Notes: a model not told the origin generated them from the sequence alone. Shown: positions 1-7,831, numbered from the stretch's first letter. The stretch: DNA of 59,152 bases from a virus (IMGVR_UViG_3300005290_000034:1-59152), one strand, 5' to 3'. Numbers and translations are program-made.

Positions 1-218
1 GGATCGCGCGAGTGGCTGGCGACGTTAGGATTCTGCACCAGCGGTCCCCACCAAGATACGACGTGCTTCGGCCCGCAGTTGTGCACCGCGCCAGACCTGT
101 GCTGATACAGGATGTAGACGCCCCAGCGATTGCAGCGGCTGACAACGTGCGTATTAAGCGAGACGCTGGGCAGCACAAGCTCGCGCTCGATCTCACCGGG
201 ACGCACGGCAGCGTTCAA
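1..218 (-). CDS. Hypothetical protein, 3' end off the window edge
   Basis: An open minus-strand frame runs off base 1 without a stop. It can start at TTG (216-218), overlapping the TGA of the upstream gene by a few bases, or at GTG (204-206). The readable part is about 70 residues, rich in Trp, Val and His, with no family I recognise. Continued across to base 59152 the frame stays open for eight more codons and stops at TAA (59128-59130), 18 bases before the small terminase start. That gives an 80-aa product (76 from the GTG) if the molecule is circular. Confidence 0.6.
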   Translation of the reverse strand, partial: MNAAVRPGEIERELVLPSVSLNTHVVSRCNRWGVYILYQHRSGAVHNCGPKHVVSWWGPLVQNPNVASHSRD

Positions 219-463
219 GGTTCCAATTTCTCGGGCAACGGTCGCGGCGGAACATGCCCTCTACCTGCGACATCCGTTTCCCACGGCGCCAGCTTCAAGC
301 TTTCATACGTGCAATTCTTGACCTCGGGCCTTCTATTGCTGCAGTCGACGAGAATTAGTTCGTCATCGCCCAATATCTCCACGATCAGCGCTCTCCATTC
401 CTTGTGGCTGACGCACTTGGAGAGTAGGTAAGTCTCGGCTCGCTTGCGGAGGTCGGGATTCAT
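215..463 (-). CDS. Hypothetical protein (82 aa)
   Basis: A compact 82-aa frame in a chain of overlapping minus-strand genes. The stop of the preceding gene and its ATG share bases (460-463). The N-terminal half looks helical and charged; the rest is short strands and a Pro-rich tail. No recognised family. Its place in the leftward operon, after the peptidase and nuclease genes and before the terminase, suggests an accessory early or middle gene. Confidence 0.6.
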   Translation of the reverse strand: MNPDLRKRAETYLLSKCVSHKEWRALIVEILGDDELILVDCSNRRPEVKNCTYESLKLAPWETDVAGRGHVPPRPLPEKLEP

Positions 464-744
464 TTCATAACCACAGGCTTATCCAATTCGGTCACCTGAA
501 GGCAAAGACCGCCCCAGCCATCAATCAAATGCCTTATGCCATCACCAGCGGCTAACTCCTCGTCGGTCTTTAACAGTAGTTCTTCCAAATACTTTGGAAT
601 CTCACCCTTTTCATAGTAACGATCAAACCAGCCTTTCGCGTTGTACGCCTTTACGAGATCAGGCAACTTATTTCGATCTAGAGTAGCCGAGAGGTCTTCT
701 GGACCGTACTCGTTATAACTCCACAAAAGGTAAACGTAGCTCAC
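460..744 (-). CDS. Hypothetical protein (94 aa), GTG start
   Basis: The frame is open further upstream, but the start is placed at GTG (742-744). This gives the 4-base GTGA overlap used throughout this operon and leaves the next gene undisturbed. The protein begins with an aromatic segment (SYVYLLWSYNEYGPEDL) followed by a charged helical region. The N-terminal pattern resembles small phage proteins that report on cell or DNA state, but I do not recognise a family. Confidence 0.6.
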   Translation of the reverse strand: MSYVYLLWSYNEYGPEDLSATLDRNKLPDLVKAYNAKGWFDRYYEKGEIPKYLEELLLKTDEELAAGDGIRHLIDGWGGLCLQVTELDKPVVMK

Positions 745-878
745 ACGCACTCCGGCCGCGGATTGATCCTCACCCCGTCGCGGTAATAGCCGAACGCCTT
801 CTTCAGCCTGCGGCGCACCAGAGCGCAGCGACGGCACTGGTAGCCGCCAGCAATTCGGAACCAGAAGTGCATTCTCAT
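741..878 (-). CDS. Small Cys/Arg-rich protein (45 aa)
   Basis: The ATG (876-878) overlaps the TGA of the upstream gene as ATGA, so the product is 45 aa. It carries a CxxC pair (QCRRCALVRRR) followed by a strongly basic helix and a terminal Cys, suggesting a small metal- or nucleic-acid-binding protein. Function unknown. Confidence 0.6.
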   Translation of the reverse strand: MRMHFWFRIAGGYQCRRCALVRRRLKKAFGYYRDGVRINPRPECV

Positions 879-1039
879 CCCGGCGGTCGCTTTACGAGAA
901 CGGTTCGCACATATTCGGCACGTTCGGCCGGATTCCATTCACGCGAGCCCCACAGTTTCTGCCCGTCAGGACCGATGTGCGTGGGATACCAGTCACGTTC
1001 GGGCGGTCGGTTATTGTCCATCGGCACGGTTTCGTTCAT
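875..1039 (-). CDS. Small hypothetical protein (54 aa)
   Basis: A 54-aa gene starting at ATG (1037-1039), which overlaps the stop of the peptidase gene (ATGA), and ending in an ATGA overlap with the next gene. The sequence holds a WYPTHIGPDGQKLWGSREW stretch typical of a compact folded domain, but no family was recognised. Support comes from two perfect 4-base overlaps and protein-like composition. Confidence 0.65.
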   Translation of the reverse strand: MNETVPMDNNRPPERDWYPTHIGPDGQKLWGSREWNPAERAEYVRTVLVKRPPG

Positions 1040-1731
1040 TTCGCCGGCTTCAGTTTCTGCTCGACCGCCGTCGCCGCCTCTCCGTCCTCGTGGATCAGCC
1101 GCTCGAGATCCTTGAAGCCGATGAAGCAGTCACCACCCTTAGACCAAGAGTCCGACCACGAATTGCTGAGTTGTGCGAGACCGCGTTTCGTGTCCGCGCC
1201 GCGCCACAGGATTGCATGGCCTCCTGCTATACGCGCCCGCGGCGTGATCTTGATAATGCCCTCGCTATCTGGGTTAAACGAATCGTACCAGTTGATCCCC
1301 AAAACCACCGGCCCTTGCGTCAGCACAAATTCAAGCGCCGGCTGCAGGCTGAACGCCCAGAGGTACGACTTCAGGCGCCCGAGGTTCGTTACCGCTTGAG
1401 CCCCAGCGCGCACGCTTGTGCCGGCCTGCAACTGGTCTTCCGGAAGCTCGATCTCGCGGTCGTTATCCGGGAACTCATCGAGCAGAATTGCCCGCCGGTA
1501 GATGTCGAACGGCGTCGGTCCTGCGCTCGTCTGAAGCGGCGCGCAACGTAGGAAGTTCTTCCACGCATGACCTACGCACGTTCCGGTCTGGCCCTGGTCC
1601 AGATTCTTCGACGCGATGCTCCACGTCTTCTTCGTTGGCAGCGGTGTGCCGGGTGCCTCAAGCCTGCGTGACATCAGGAAGGCGTGATCGCGTGCGTCAG
1701 GTGAGAATCGGCGGCCAAAGTGACGTTTCAT
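1036..1731 (-). CDS. Papain-like (C1) cysteine peptidase
   Basis: A 231-aa protein with the full papain triad in order: oxyanion Gln and catalytic Cys in DQGQTGTCVGHAW (Cys about residue 52), His in GGHAILWRG (about 172), and Asn in NSWSDSWSKGG (about 190). No signal peptide or propeptide is visible, so it probably acts in the cytoplasm. The start is placed at ATG 1729-1731 because GGGAGG lies 9 bases upstream; an earlier in-frame start lacks this. It follows the DUF1064 nuclease gene in the leftward operon. Substrate unknown: a host protein, a defence protein or a virion precursor are all possible. The fold assignment is strong, the role is open. Confidence 0.85.
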   Translation of the reverse strand: MKRHFGRRFSPDARDHAFLMSRRLEAPGTPLPTKKTWSIASKNLDQGQTGTCVGHAWKNFLRCAPLQTSAGPTPFDIYRRAILLDEFPDNDREIELPEDQLQAGTSVRAGAQAVTNLGRLKSYLWAFSLQPALEFVLTQGPVVLGINWYDSFNPDSEGIIKITPRARIAGGHAILWRGADTKRGLAQLSNSWSDSWSKGGDCFIGFKDLERLIHEDGEAATAVEQKLKPAK

Positions 1732-1735
1732 GTTT

Positions 1736-2209
1736 TCATACCTCCCGTATCTCAATGCCGTTGACGATCTGCATGAGCTTGCGCTTCAGTTTGTATACAG
1801 AAGTCTTAACACCCTTGGCATCCTCTACGATGACCATGCCGCCACTCTGGTATTCAAAATCCCCGACGTAAACGCATACCTTCTTTCCGTTCACGACAAT
1901 GGGATAACGCTTCTGCAATCGCAGGTTCGTGATCTCGCCCTGCTCTTGCATTGAGGCCAATACCGCATACCGTTTTGCCTCGCGCTTTGATGCGAACTTG
2001 TGCGCGCCTATTTCGGTAGGTTGATTGCCATACTTTCTCGGCACATTGCCTACTCTCTTGGCCTTCGCCGCCCTATTCGCCGCCGTAGCGTTCTTCTGCT
2101 CCGGATCCCCGTCCATGCCGCGCTGAACCAGCCGAGCCCCAACGATCTTCACGTCGCCGCGCTTCACCTTTACGTCCAGTTCCTCGGCAGTCCAGCGCAG
2201 GCCAGTCAT
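1736..2209 (-). CDS. DUF1064-family phage nuclease-like protein
   Basis: A 157-aa protein whose C-terminal two thirds match my knowledge of DUF1064: a KFASKREAKRYAVL helix, a short INTRxQ-like segment (EITNLRLQKRYPIVVNG), then VGDFEY and an IVEDAKG motif followed by a basic helix. In that family the acidic residues before the Lys resemble a PD-(D/E)xK nuclease core, and a resolvase-like or replication-associated nuclease role is proposed. The N-terminal about 60 residues are basic and probably bind DNA. It overlaps the upstream gene by 4 bases. Confidence 0.8.
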   Translation of the reverse strand: MTGLRWTAEELDVKVKRGDVKIVGARLVQRGMDGDPEQKNATAANRAAKAKRVGNVPRKYGNQPTEIGAHKFASKREAKRYAVLASMQEQGEITNLRLQKRYPIVVNGKKVCVYVGDFEYQSGGMVIVEDAKGVKTSVYKLKRKLMQIVNGIEIREV

Positions 2210-2421
2210 GCCGCCTCCACAATCGCCTGCAAGTGACGTAAGCGAGTCAAATGCTCGTCTAGGAATGCAACCTGTTTTTCTAAGTTATCAAACTCTTCTA
2301 CTTCTTCAGCCGTAAACGTCCGCTGAAAATCAACAAGTGCTATTTTGTTTAACTCAACCATGCGAGCAACAATCGCGCTACGCATGGTTTCCAGCCGGCG
2401 CTTAAATTCATCTAACTTCAT
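2206..2421 (-). CDS. Hypothetical helical protein (71 aa)
   Basis: Almost entirely predicted helix with heptad-like spacing (FKRRLETM, EEFDNLEKQVAFLDEHLTRL), so probably a small coiled-coil protein. It overlaps both neighbours by 4 bases. No known family. Confidence 0.6.
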   Translation of the reverse strand: MKLDEFKRRLETMRSAIVARMVELNKIALVDFQRTFTAEEVEEFDNLEKQVAFLDEHLTRLRHLQAIVEAA

Positions 2422-2534
2422 GCCGGCTCGACTCTCACCGCCACGTAGCTGAACTCCCCGTAGCTCCCGCTCGCCTGCGCGACCACCAGGCGCGAGGAGA
2501 TCACGCGGTAACGCTGGCCGGCAACCGTAATCAC
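2418..2534 (-). CDS. Small hypothetical protein (38 aa), GTG start
   Basis: Starts at GTG (2532-2534), overlapping the TGA of the helicase gene, and ends overlapping the next ATG. The 38 residues form a beta-rich chain (VITVAGQRYRVISSRLVV). A small folded domain or subunit is possible; function unknown. Confidence 0.5.
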   Translation of the reverse strand: MITVAGQRYRVISSRLVVAQASGSYGEFSYVAVRVEPA

Positions 2535-3454
2535 ATGCCCCACTCCATCAGTTCGATCGGATGCGGATCGGCGCCGAACTCGACGTATTGCATCGAGTCC
2601 CTGTGATACCAGAGACCGATTGACCCTTCCCAATCGAAGTTTCGTTGTTTGTCGCAAATCAGCATCGCGTCCGGCTTTTTCAGCATCTCGTCCGTAACCT
2701 GACCCTGCTCGCGTTGCGCTTCCTTCTTTTTGTTCCGCCATACCGTCATCACGTTGTCTGCTAGGTCGGTGATCGTGCCTGTTCCCTTCGCGTCGAATTT
2801 CCCCGGAGGCGCGAACTCGTCGTCTTTCTTCCGCGAGTGCATGACCAGATGCACATTCACCGCGTTATCGTTTTTGAAGGTGCAAAGCGCATCGAGGAAT
2901 GCTTTCTGCCCGTCGTAATCCGTCTCTGCGATACCGCAGCGCATGAGCGAGTCGATGACGATCTGCGTTATGCCGAGGTTCACGACCGACCACCGGCATA
3001 CCGCTATCAGATGGCGCCAGTTCACGCTTCCGATATGATCGTAAAGCCACACGCGATCATCCGACCATTCGTGAAACTCGCGACACGCTACCGGGCCCGG
3101 CTCGCGCTGCTTTGTCGCCTGCCGCGTCATGCGTTTGAGCGTCAGCACCGGCCGCATTTCCATTGAAGCGATCAGACACTTTTCGCCCTGCGCGGCCGCG
3201 CACAGCATGATCTGGTTCAGCACCAGCGATTTGCCATGACCGTTGATTCCAGGCCACAGGGTTAGCTCGTGCGGCCGCAACCGGAAAAGCGTCGACGTCT
3301 TGTTCCACGGCAGGTAAGTCCCCTGCTGTTCCGGCGGTAACGAGAAACTGTCGATAACCTGCTGTAGCCAGTAGGAAGCTGGCTTGACTACCTGCCTCGC
3401 TTCCGGCTCAACGTAGAACGAACTGAAGTCGATATCGTCAGCTATGAGCTGCAT
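2531..3454 (-). CDS. DnaB/gp4-like replicative helicase (SF4, RecA fold)
   Basis: A 307-aa RecA-fold ATPase: Walker A GINGHGKS (about 69-76), a SMEM segment typical of SF4 helicases, Walker B IVIDSL (Asp about 168), then an MHSRK motif and arginine-finger-like basic stretches near the C-terminus. It lacks a primase or DnaB N-terminal domain, so it resembles the helicase half of T7 gp4. The start is ATG 3452-3454 with AGAGGA 7 bases upstream. It lies directly downstream of the DUF1376 replication gene and a small partner gene, consistent with a replisome unit. Confidence 0.85.
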   Translation of the reverse strand: MQLIADDIDFSSFYVEPEARQVVKPASYWLQQVIDSFSLPPEQQGTYLPWNKTSTLFRLRPHELTLWPGINGHGKSLVLNQIMLCAAAQGEKCLIASMEMRPVLTLKRMTRQATKQREPGPVACREFHEWSDDRVWLYDHIGSVNWRHLIAVCRWSVVNLGITQIVIDSLMRCGIAETDYDGQKAFLDALCTFKNDNAVNVHLVMHSRKKDDEFAPPGKFDAKGTGTITDLADNVMTVWRNKKKEAQREQGQVTDEMLKKPDAMLICDKQRNFDWEGSIGLWYHRDSMQYVEFGADPHPIELMEWGM

Positions 3455-3752
3455 CAACGATCCTCTCGTGTTCGATTTCAGCGCCGCCAAAGTAGGTCAC
3501 AGCGAAGGCTCGCGGTTCAGCCGCGAGTATTTCCTGGCAGGTTCTCACGACTTTCGCCCGATCGAGGTAGGTGCAAAGGCCTACATTTAGCCCATGCAGC
3601 ACGCGCCAATCCTCGGTTTGATCGGGATTGAAAAGCACCGGGTAAAGGTCGCGTTGTCGAGCATTTCTGGCGATATCCCGCGACTCGGTGACGATCACCA
3701 TGCCGAGTGGCCGCGCGCCCCGCATCCGCATTCGTAGCAGGCTAGCCGGCAT
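3438..3752 (-). CDS. Hypothetical protein (104 aa) in replication block
   Basis: Starts at ATG (3750-3752), overlapping the TGA of the DUF1376 gene in TGATG, and overlaps the helicase start by 17 bases. The mid part (VIVTESRDIARNARQRDLYPVLFNPDQ) looks like an alpha/beta domain. Translational coupling between the initiator-like gene and the helicase suggests a loader or accessory role, but no family match was recognised. Confidence 0.6.
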   Translation of the reverse strand: MPASLLRMRMRGARPLGMVIVTESRDIARNARQRDLYPVLFNPDQTEDWRVLHGLNVGLCTYLDRAKVVRTCQEILAAEPRAFAVTYFGGAEIEHERIVDAAHS

Positions 3753-4432
3753 CAGACGGCGCCTCGCGTGTAATCCGACTCGCGCCCGTTTTTCTTCGGT
3801 TTACCCTGCAGGATACGCATGGCATACGACTTTGGATCGTTCGTCCCTCTCGCCTCCAAAATCGCGTCTTTAACCGTGTCCTCAGGCCAATCCTTCAGGC
3901 ACTTCGAAACCCAACTGCGTGACGTCTCCAGCGAGAGACCTGATTCCGTGAGAACGGTTCTAGCCTCATCCCAGATTCCACGCGGCGAAGCCGCTTCTTT
4001 TGACTTTGGTTTTACTTCTGGTATCTGGCTAGGGTTACGGTTCGGTTCTCGAATCGGTTTACGGTTCGGTTCTTTTTCCGAAACCGATTCGGTTAACGAT
4101 TCGGTTTTACGTGGTCGCCCTCCTTTCTTACCAAGTTCGCGGTTTATCGCAACCTGCTTTCCATGCTTCTCAATCTCCTCGTCGGCCCGTTTGTTGTGCC
4201 TGGTGCCGTCGCCATTCACTGGGAAAAACTCATCAGCGACTTTCTCTACCGCCTTGCGCTCCGCAGCACCGTGGGCGCCAGCAATGCGATACAGAGAATC
4301 GTTGTCGGGAGGAAGTGATCGTGCAGTCGAGTAATAATGGTCGAGCAGCGTGTTGTAGGCGCCCTTTTCAATCATGGAAAGGTGAGCTGTCTTGCGAGCG
4401 AAATCGCCCATGAATCGTTTGTAAAAGTTCAC
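3752..4432 (-). CDS. DUF1376 (YdaU-like) replication-associated protein
   Basis: A 226-aa protein starting at GTG. Residues 1-75 match the DUF1376 pattern (NFYKRFMGDFARKTAHLSM, then EKGAYNTLLDHYYST). A Lys/Arg/Gly patch (GKKGGRPRK) and a repetitive NRKP/NRNP linker follow, then a C-terminal helical domain (about 150-215) ending in KSYAMRILQGKPKK, typical of DNA-binding replication proteins. DUF1376 proteins commonly sit beside phage helicases and are treated as replication initiators. Its own coding DNA carries short direct repeats, described separately. Confidence 0.8.
   Translation of the reverse strand: MNFYKRFMGDFARKTAHLSMIEKGAYNTLLDHYYSTARSLPPDNDSLYRIAGAHGAAERKAVEKVADEFFPVNGDGTRHNKRADEEIEKHGKQVAINRELGKKGGRPRKTESLTESVSEKEPNRKPIREPNRNPSQIPEVKPKSKEAASPRGIWDEARTVLTESGLSLETSRSWVSKCLKDWPEDTVKDAILEARGTNDPKSYAMRILQGKPKKNGRESDYTRGAV
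4035..4106. repeat. Iteron-like direct repeats inside the DUF1376 gene
   Basis: A 15-base unit (TTACGGTTCGGTTCT) occurs at 4035-4049 and 4059-4073, with period 24. It is followed by GATTCGGTT at 4086-4094 and 4098-4106, with period 12. All four share the core TTCGGTT. Lambda places its replication origin iterons inside the O initiator gene; this arrangement is similar. The repeats also encode the low-complexity linker, so protein-level repetition is an alternative explanation. Confidence 0.5.
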
Positions 4433-4500
4433 TCACAATTCCCTTGTTCTTGCTCTCGTGCAGGGATTGAATCAGAGAAAATAGGATCAGCCCCAGCCCT

Positions 4501-4689
4501 TTATTTGAGTCCCATTTCGCGCTCCATTTTGTCGACCTGCGCCTTCGACCGTTCCCGATGGAGCCGGCACACTTCCAGCCAGAGTTCGATCGAGCGCTGC
4601 TTGTTGCCGATTGCTGCGGCGCAAACGCTCTCGTCCATGATGCGCTTTAGCTTCTGCTCGTGCGAGAGGTCGAGGAGATCTGAAATCAT
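4501..4689 (-). CDS. Hypothetical helical protein (62 aa)
   Basis: The ATG (4687-4689) overlaps the upstream TGA (ATGA). The product is nearly all helix (LLDLSHEQKLKRIMDES, WLEVCRLHRERSKAQVDKM) and may be a small coiled coil. A 68-base gap with a GGGAA ribosome-binding sequence separates it from the DUF1376 gene. Confidence 0.6.
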   Translation of the reverse strand: MISDLLDLSHEQKLKRIMDESVCAAAIGNKQRSIELWLEVCRLHRERSKAQVDKMEREMGLK

Positions 4690-4874
4690 TTTTTCTTCCG
4701 CTCGTAATACTGTCTGGAAGCTATGACATGACACTCCAAGCAACGGATGTAGAGCCGACCATCATTCGAAATGACATAGGAGTTAGAAGGCTTCTTTGGG
4801 TGCCCGCAGTTGAAGCGTCCGGTGCGCAGCGGCTTGCTCTGGAGCATCAGCAGTTCGTTGGCGGTCAGCGTCAT
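4686..4874 (-). CDS. Small zinc-ribbon protein (62 aa)
   Basis: A 62-aa product with Cys/His pairs FNCGHPK and RCLECH about 20 residues apart, a likely zinc ribbon, and a basic C-terminus (YYERKKK). Overlaps of 4 bases on both sides link it to the methyltransferase gene. Probably nucleic-acid binding; function not known. Confidence 0.65.
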   Translation of the reverse strand: MTLTANELLMLQSKPLRTGRFNCGHPKKPSNSYVISNDGRLYIRCLECHVIASRQYYERKKK

Positions 4875-5851
4875 GCGGCAAATTCGAAGTCGTGCTGTTG
4901 TTCGTCCTGCTTGCCCGCGCGGGCGGTCTCGAGGTTCCTGACGGCCTGCCGGTAGTAAGATGGCTTCAGTTCAAATCCGATGCCCTTACGACCAGCGCAG
5001 ACGGCGCTGTAGACCTCGGATCCAACTCCCATGAACGGCGTGAGCACCGTCTCGCCCGGATTGCTCCAGAGCGTCAGGATGCGGTCTATCACGTCGAGTT
5101 GGAGCGGGTGGACGTGCTTCTCGTCCTCTTCGTCGCGCGCCTCTTTGAACGGGAGAACGCGTCCGAGACGAATATCATCCCAGAATGCCGAGGCATACTG
5201 GCGCCAGATCCAATGCGAATAGCGGTTCTCGATCTGGTTTCCGGTCCATCCACGGTAAGCGAGGATTTCTGTCGGCGGCCGGCGCTCGCCCGCATAATCC
5301 AGCAATCCAACCGGGTGCGCGATGGGGATTTGATTCTCACCCTTGCGCCGAAACACTAGCAGGTAATCCGCACTGGCTGCCGAACACCGGGACGAGTCAT
5401 CTACGATCGTCTTGTGCGCGAGGTTCTTTGCCATCGTCCGGTTACGCACTGCGAGCGGTTCCTTCCACACGGCATAGCGCGCGATGTAGCGGAATCCGTT
5501 CTTCTCATGCAGTCGGATGATGTCGCCTGGGAAGTCGATTAGATAATCGGTCCCGCTATTACCGCTCGGGACGTCCATCGCGTGAACAGCGGTCATGCGG
5601 CCTGGAAGCGTGAGCCGGAACAGTTCCTGCACGACGAACGCGTAATGATCGAAGAACTGCGCGTAGTCTTTGGAATTCGACAGATCACGCTCGCTGGAGC
5701 TGTAGGTATAGAGTGCACCGGACGAGGTTGCGAACGGTGGAGAATAAATCGAGAGTGCCACCGATGAATCAGGCAACGCACGCATACCTTCGATCGCATC
5801 CCCGCAATAGATGGCGTATTTATCCGTGATGACTTGCTCTTGTACGCTCAT
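4871..5851 (-). CDS. N4/N6 DNA methyltransferase (beta-class order)
   Basis: A 326-aa protein with the catalytic motif IV SPPF (about residues 37-40) near the N-terminus and the AdoMet motif I (TPFMGVGSEVYSA, then GFELKPSYY) near the C-terminus, the order of beta-class amino-methyltransferases. A Ser before PP is typical of cytosine-N4 enzymes, but adenine-N6 cannot be excluded. The start is the ATG at 5849-5851, overlapping the HNH stop. No partner restriction endonuclease is adjacent, so it is an orphan enzyme, likely protecting phage DNA from host restriction or marking it. Confidence 0.85.
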   Translation of the reverse strand: MSVQEQVITDKYAIYCGDAIEGMRALPDSSVALSIYSPPFATSSGALYTYSSSERDLSNSKDYAQFFDHYAFVVQELFRLTLPGRMTAVHAMDVPSGNSGTDYLIDFPGDIIRLHEKNGFRYIARYAVWKEPLAVRNRTMAKNLAHKTIVDDSSRCSAASADYLLVFRRKGENQIPIAHPVGLLDYAGERRPPTEILAYRGWTGNQIENRYSHWIWRQYASAFWDDIRLGRVLPFKEARDEEDEKHVHPLQLDVIDRILTLWSNPGETVLTPFMGVGSEVYSAVCAGRKGIGFELKPSYYRQAVRNLETARAGKQDEQQHDFEFAA

Positions 5852-6324
5852 ACGTGGCTCCAAGAAATGCGGCGCACTATGCGATGCACGGACGTGGTAG
5901 CGATGCCGAACTGGAATGCAATCTTTTGTAAAGACAGTCCTGTCTCTCGCAGTTGCCGGATTCTCACCACATCTTGCTCTGATATGCGCGCTCGCGGGTT
6001 TTTATCTCCACGCTTGTCACGCGTGACCGACTGTTCGCGGAAAGCCGCTAGGCGCCCGTCCTCTGACATATGGCATCTGCGGCATAGGAATTCGATGTTG
6101 CGACGTGTGTTATTCGCAGTGTTGCCATCTTTGTGATGACGATCTGCTTTTTCATTGCCGCACTTTTCACATGACTGCGGAGAGTATGCCCGTAACGCCC
6201 GCGAGCGTCCGCCTCTTACCGATACGGAGTCGCCTGTGAAATGATGGTGTTCTGGTCCGCGCTTGATACGCTTTGCGATGTGCTCTGCGCTTTGCTTATA
6301 ACCACGCTTCGGTCCTACAGCCAT
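5848..6324 (-). CDS. HNH homing-type endonuclease with C-terminal HTH
   Basis: A 158-aa protein with an HNH core: CEKCG, RHHKDGNTANNTRRNIEFLC and RRCHM (two CxxC-type pairs framing the HH and N residues). A C-terminal helix-turn-helix follows (VVRIRQLRETGLSLQKIAFQ). A basic N-terminus with a HIAKRIKRG NUMOD-like segment is also present. It is wedged between the methyltransferase and SF2 helicase genes and overlaps both, as expected for a free-standing homing endonuclease that landed between essential genes. Confidence 0.85.
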   Translation of the reverse strand: MAVGPKRGYKQSAEHIAKRIKRGPEHHHFTGDSVSVRGGRSRALRAYSPQSCEKCGNEKADRHHKDGNTANNTRRNIEFLCRRCHMSEDGRLAAFREQSVTRDKRGDKNPRARISEQDVVRIRQLRETGLSLQKIAFQFGIATTSVHRIVRRISWSHV

Positions 6325-7733
6325 GCCGGCACCTGTTGTTTTGTATCGAACGTCCGCGTTTTACTCACTGCAATCGCATCGTTCATGTGTTTGACGAGGG
6401 ACGAAAACATGCGGTCGGCTTGCGTGGCTTTACGCTGTAGATTCTTCATCACACCGCGCTCGCCTTCGGTCGTTACGATGTCCACCGTGACCGGACGCTG
6501 TTGACCGAATCTCCAGCAGCGTCGAACGCCCTGGTAATACTGTTCGTATGAGTGGCTCGGGAAAAACGTAACGTGCGCGCAATGCTGGAGGTTCAATCCC
6601 CATGCGCCGATCTTCGGTTTCGTTACGAGAACGCGGGCTTGTCCACGAGCGAATGCAAGTAGCTTTTCTTCCTTTTTCTCATCCGAATCCTTGCCGCTGA
6701 CCTGAATCGCATCGGGGATCATCTTTTCAAGTAAATCACCCTCGGCGTTCATGTGACACCAGACGAGCGCCGGTTCTTTCGTCCCGTTGACGAGTTGCGC
6801 AACACGGTTGCAGCGTTCGACGATAGTGCGTTTGCGCTCTTCGCGCTGTTCATCCAGACCTACGGCCGGCAGCGCAAACAGCATTCCATCGGCTAGTGTT
6901 TCAGCTTTTACGATATGCTCGTGTTCGATAAGCGATGGCAGAACGAATCGGCCATCATCGCACCCGAGATCGGACGGTTTACGACAGGCGCGCGCCCATG
7001 ACGCGACCCACTTCCAGAACGGTTCCTCGGCGTGGCCTTTGAAGCGCCACTTATCCGTATGTCCGCCCGGAGGTTCATTTGTTCGCGGATATCCATGACC
7101 TGTATAGCGCATGGGTTTTACGGTATGTTGGTCATTCTTAAAAAATCTAGTCAGCATGTCGGTATAACCGAGTTCCCCGAGCGCCTCACTACTCGTGCCA
7201 AGTTCGATGTAGTCGTTCGGCGCCGCAGTGGCTGTGGCCAAAAGACGATAGGGAAGTTGACGCGCGAACTCGGTGACCGCGAAACGGGTTCGGCCATCGA
7301 ATGACTTCAGAATGCTCGATTCGTCGCAGACGATGCCGACGAAATCCTGCGGATTGAAATAGTGCAGGCGTTCATAGTTCGCGATGACGATTCCATCGTG
7401 TAACTCGCCCGCGTGCGACCGATGCACGTCCGCATCAACGCCGAATTTCTCGCACTCGGTAATGAACTGGTGCCCGACCGCGAGCGGCGTAAGCAGGAGA
7501 ACGCGCCCGCCGGTCTTGCGCACCACGTTCTCAGCCCATACGATCTCCTGTATGGACTTGCCGAGACCGCAATCCTCGAACAGAGCACAGCGGCCTTTGC
7601 GCACCGCCCAATCTACAAGTGACTTCTGAAAATCAAACAGGAAGTCGGGAAGATAGATCGGCGCAAATCCGGACTCGCCACCGCAATGCAGCTTCTGCTC
7701 GAGAAAACGTGTGTAATCGCTGATATCGCTCAT
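6315..7733 (-). CDS. SF2 (SNF2/DEAD-like) helicase
   Basis: A 472-aa DNA translocase or helicase with motif I EDCGLGKS, motif Ia LLLTPLAV, motif II CDESS (a DEAD-box variant), motif III ATATAAPND, and a second RecA domain with KIGAWGLNLQHC and the arginine-finger motif VI QGVRRCWRFGQQRP. The pattern is that of SNF2-type phage helicases. The start is placed at ATG 7731-7733; an in-frame GTG 6 bases upstream would overlap the preceding stop. Its 3' end overlaps the HNH gene by 10 bases. Likely role: replication-fork or recombination remodelling. Confidence 0.85.
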   Translation of the reverse strand: MSDISDYTRFLEQKLHCGGESGFAPIYLPDFLFDFQKSLVDWAVRKGRCALFEDCGLGKSIQEIVWAENVVRKTGGRVLLLTPLAVGHQFITECEKFGVDADVHRSHAGELHDGIVIANYERLHYFNPQDFVGIVCDESSILKSFDGRTRFAVTEFARQLPYRLLATATAAPNDYIELGTSSEALGELGYTDMLTRFFKNDQHTVKPMRYTGHGYPRTNEPPGGHTDKWRFKGHAEEPFWKWVASWARACRKPSDLGCDDGRFVLPSLIEHEHIVKAETLADGMLFALPAVGLDEQREERKRTIVERCNRVAQLVNGTKEPALVWCHMNAEGDLLEKMIPDAIQVSGKDSDEKKEEKLLAFARGQARVLVTKPKIGAWGLNLQHCAHVTFFPSHSYEQYYQGVRRCWRFGQQRPVTVDIVTTEGERGVMKNLQRKATQADRMFSSLVKHMNDAIAVSKTRTFDTKQQVPAWL

Positions 7734-7735
7734 GT

Positions 7736-7831
7736 TCACCCCACCACCGCCACAACCACCATCACGACCATCGTTACTAGCGCGACCGCTCTCAGGGCGG
7801 CCCAGAGAACGAGGTCGTAGGGTTCGCGCAT
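7736..7831 (-). CDS. Single-span membrane microprotein (31 aa)
   Basis: ATG at 7829-7831, stop at 7736-7738. After a short polar N-terminus (MREPYDLVLWAALRA) the remaining residues are almost all Val, Met and Ala, a clear transmembrane helix. It lies between the C5 methyltransferase and the helicase, spaced to fill the gap. Function unknown. Confidence 0.5.
   Translation of the reverse strand: MREPYDLVLWAALRAVALVTMVVMVVVAVVG

Noticed and set aside
12-431. A 139-codon plus-strand open frame at the left edge
   Set aside because: It overlaps two coupled minus-strand genes and its translation is low-complexity and unlike a protein.
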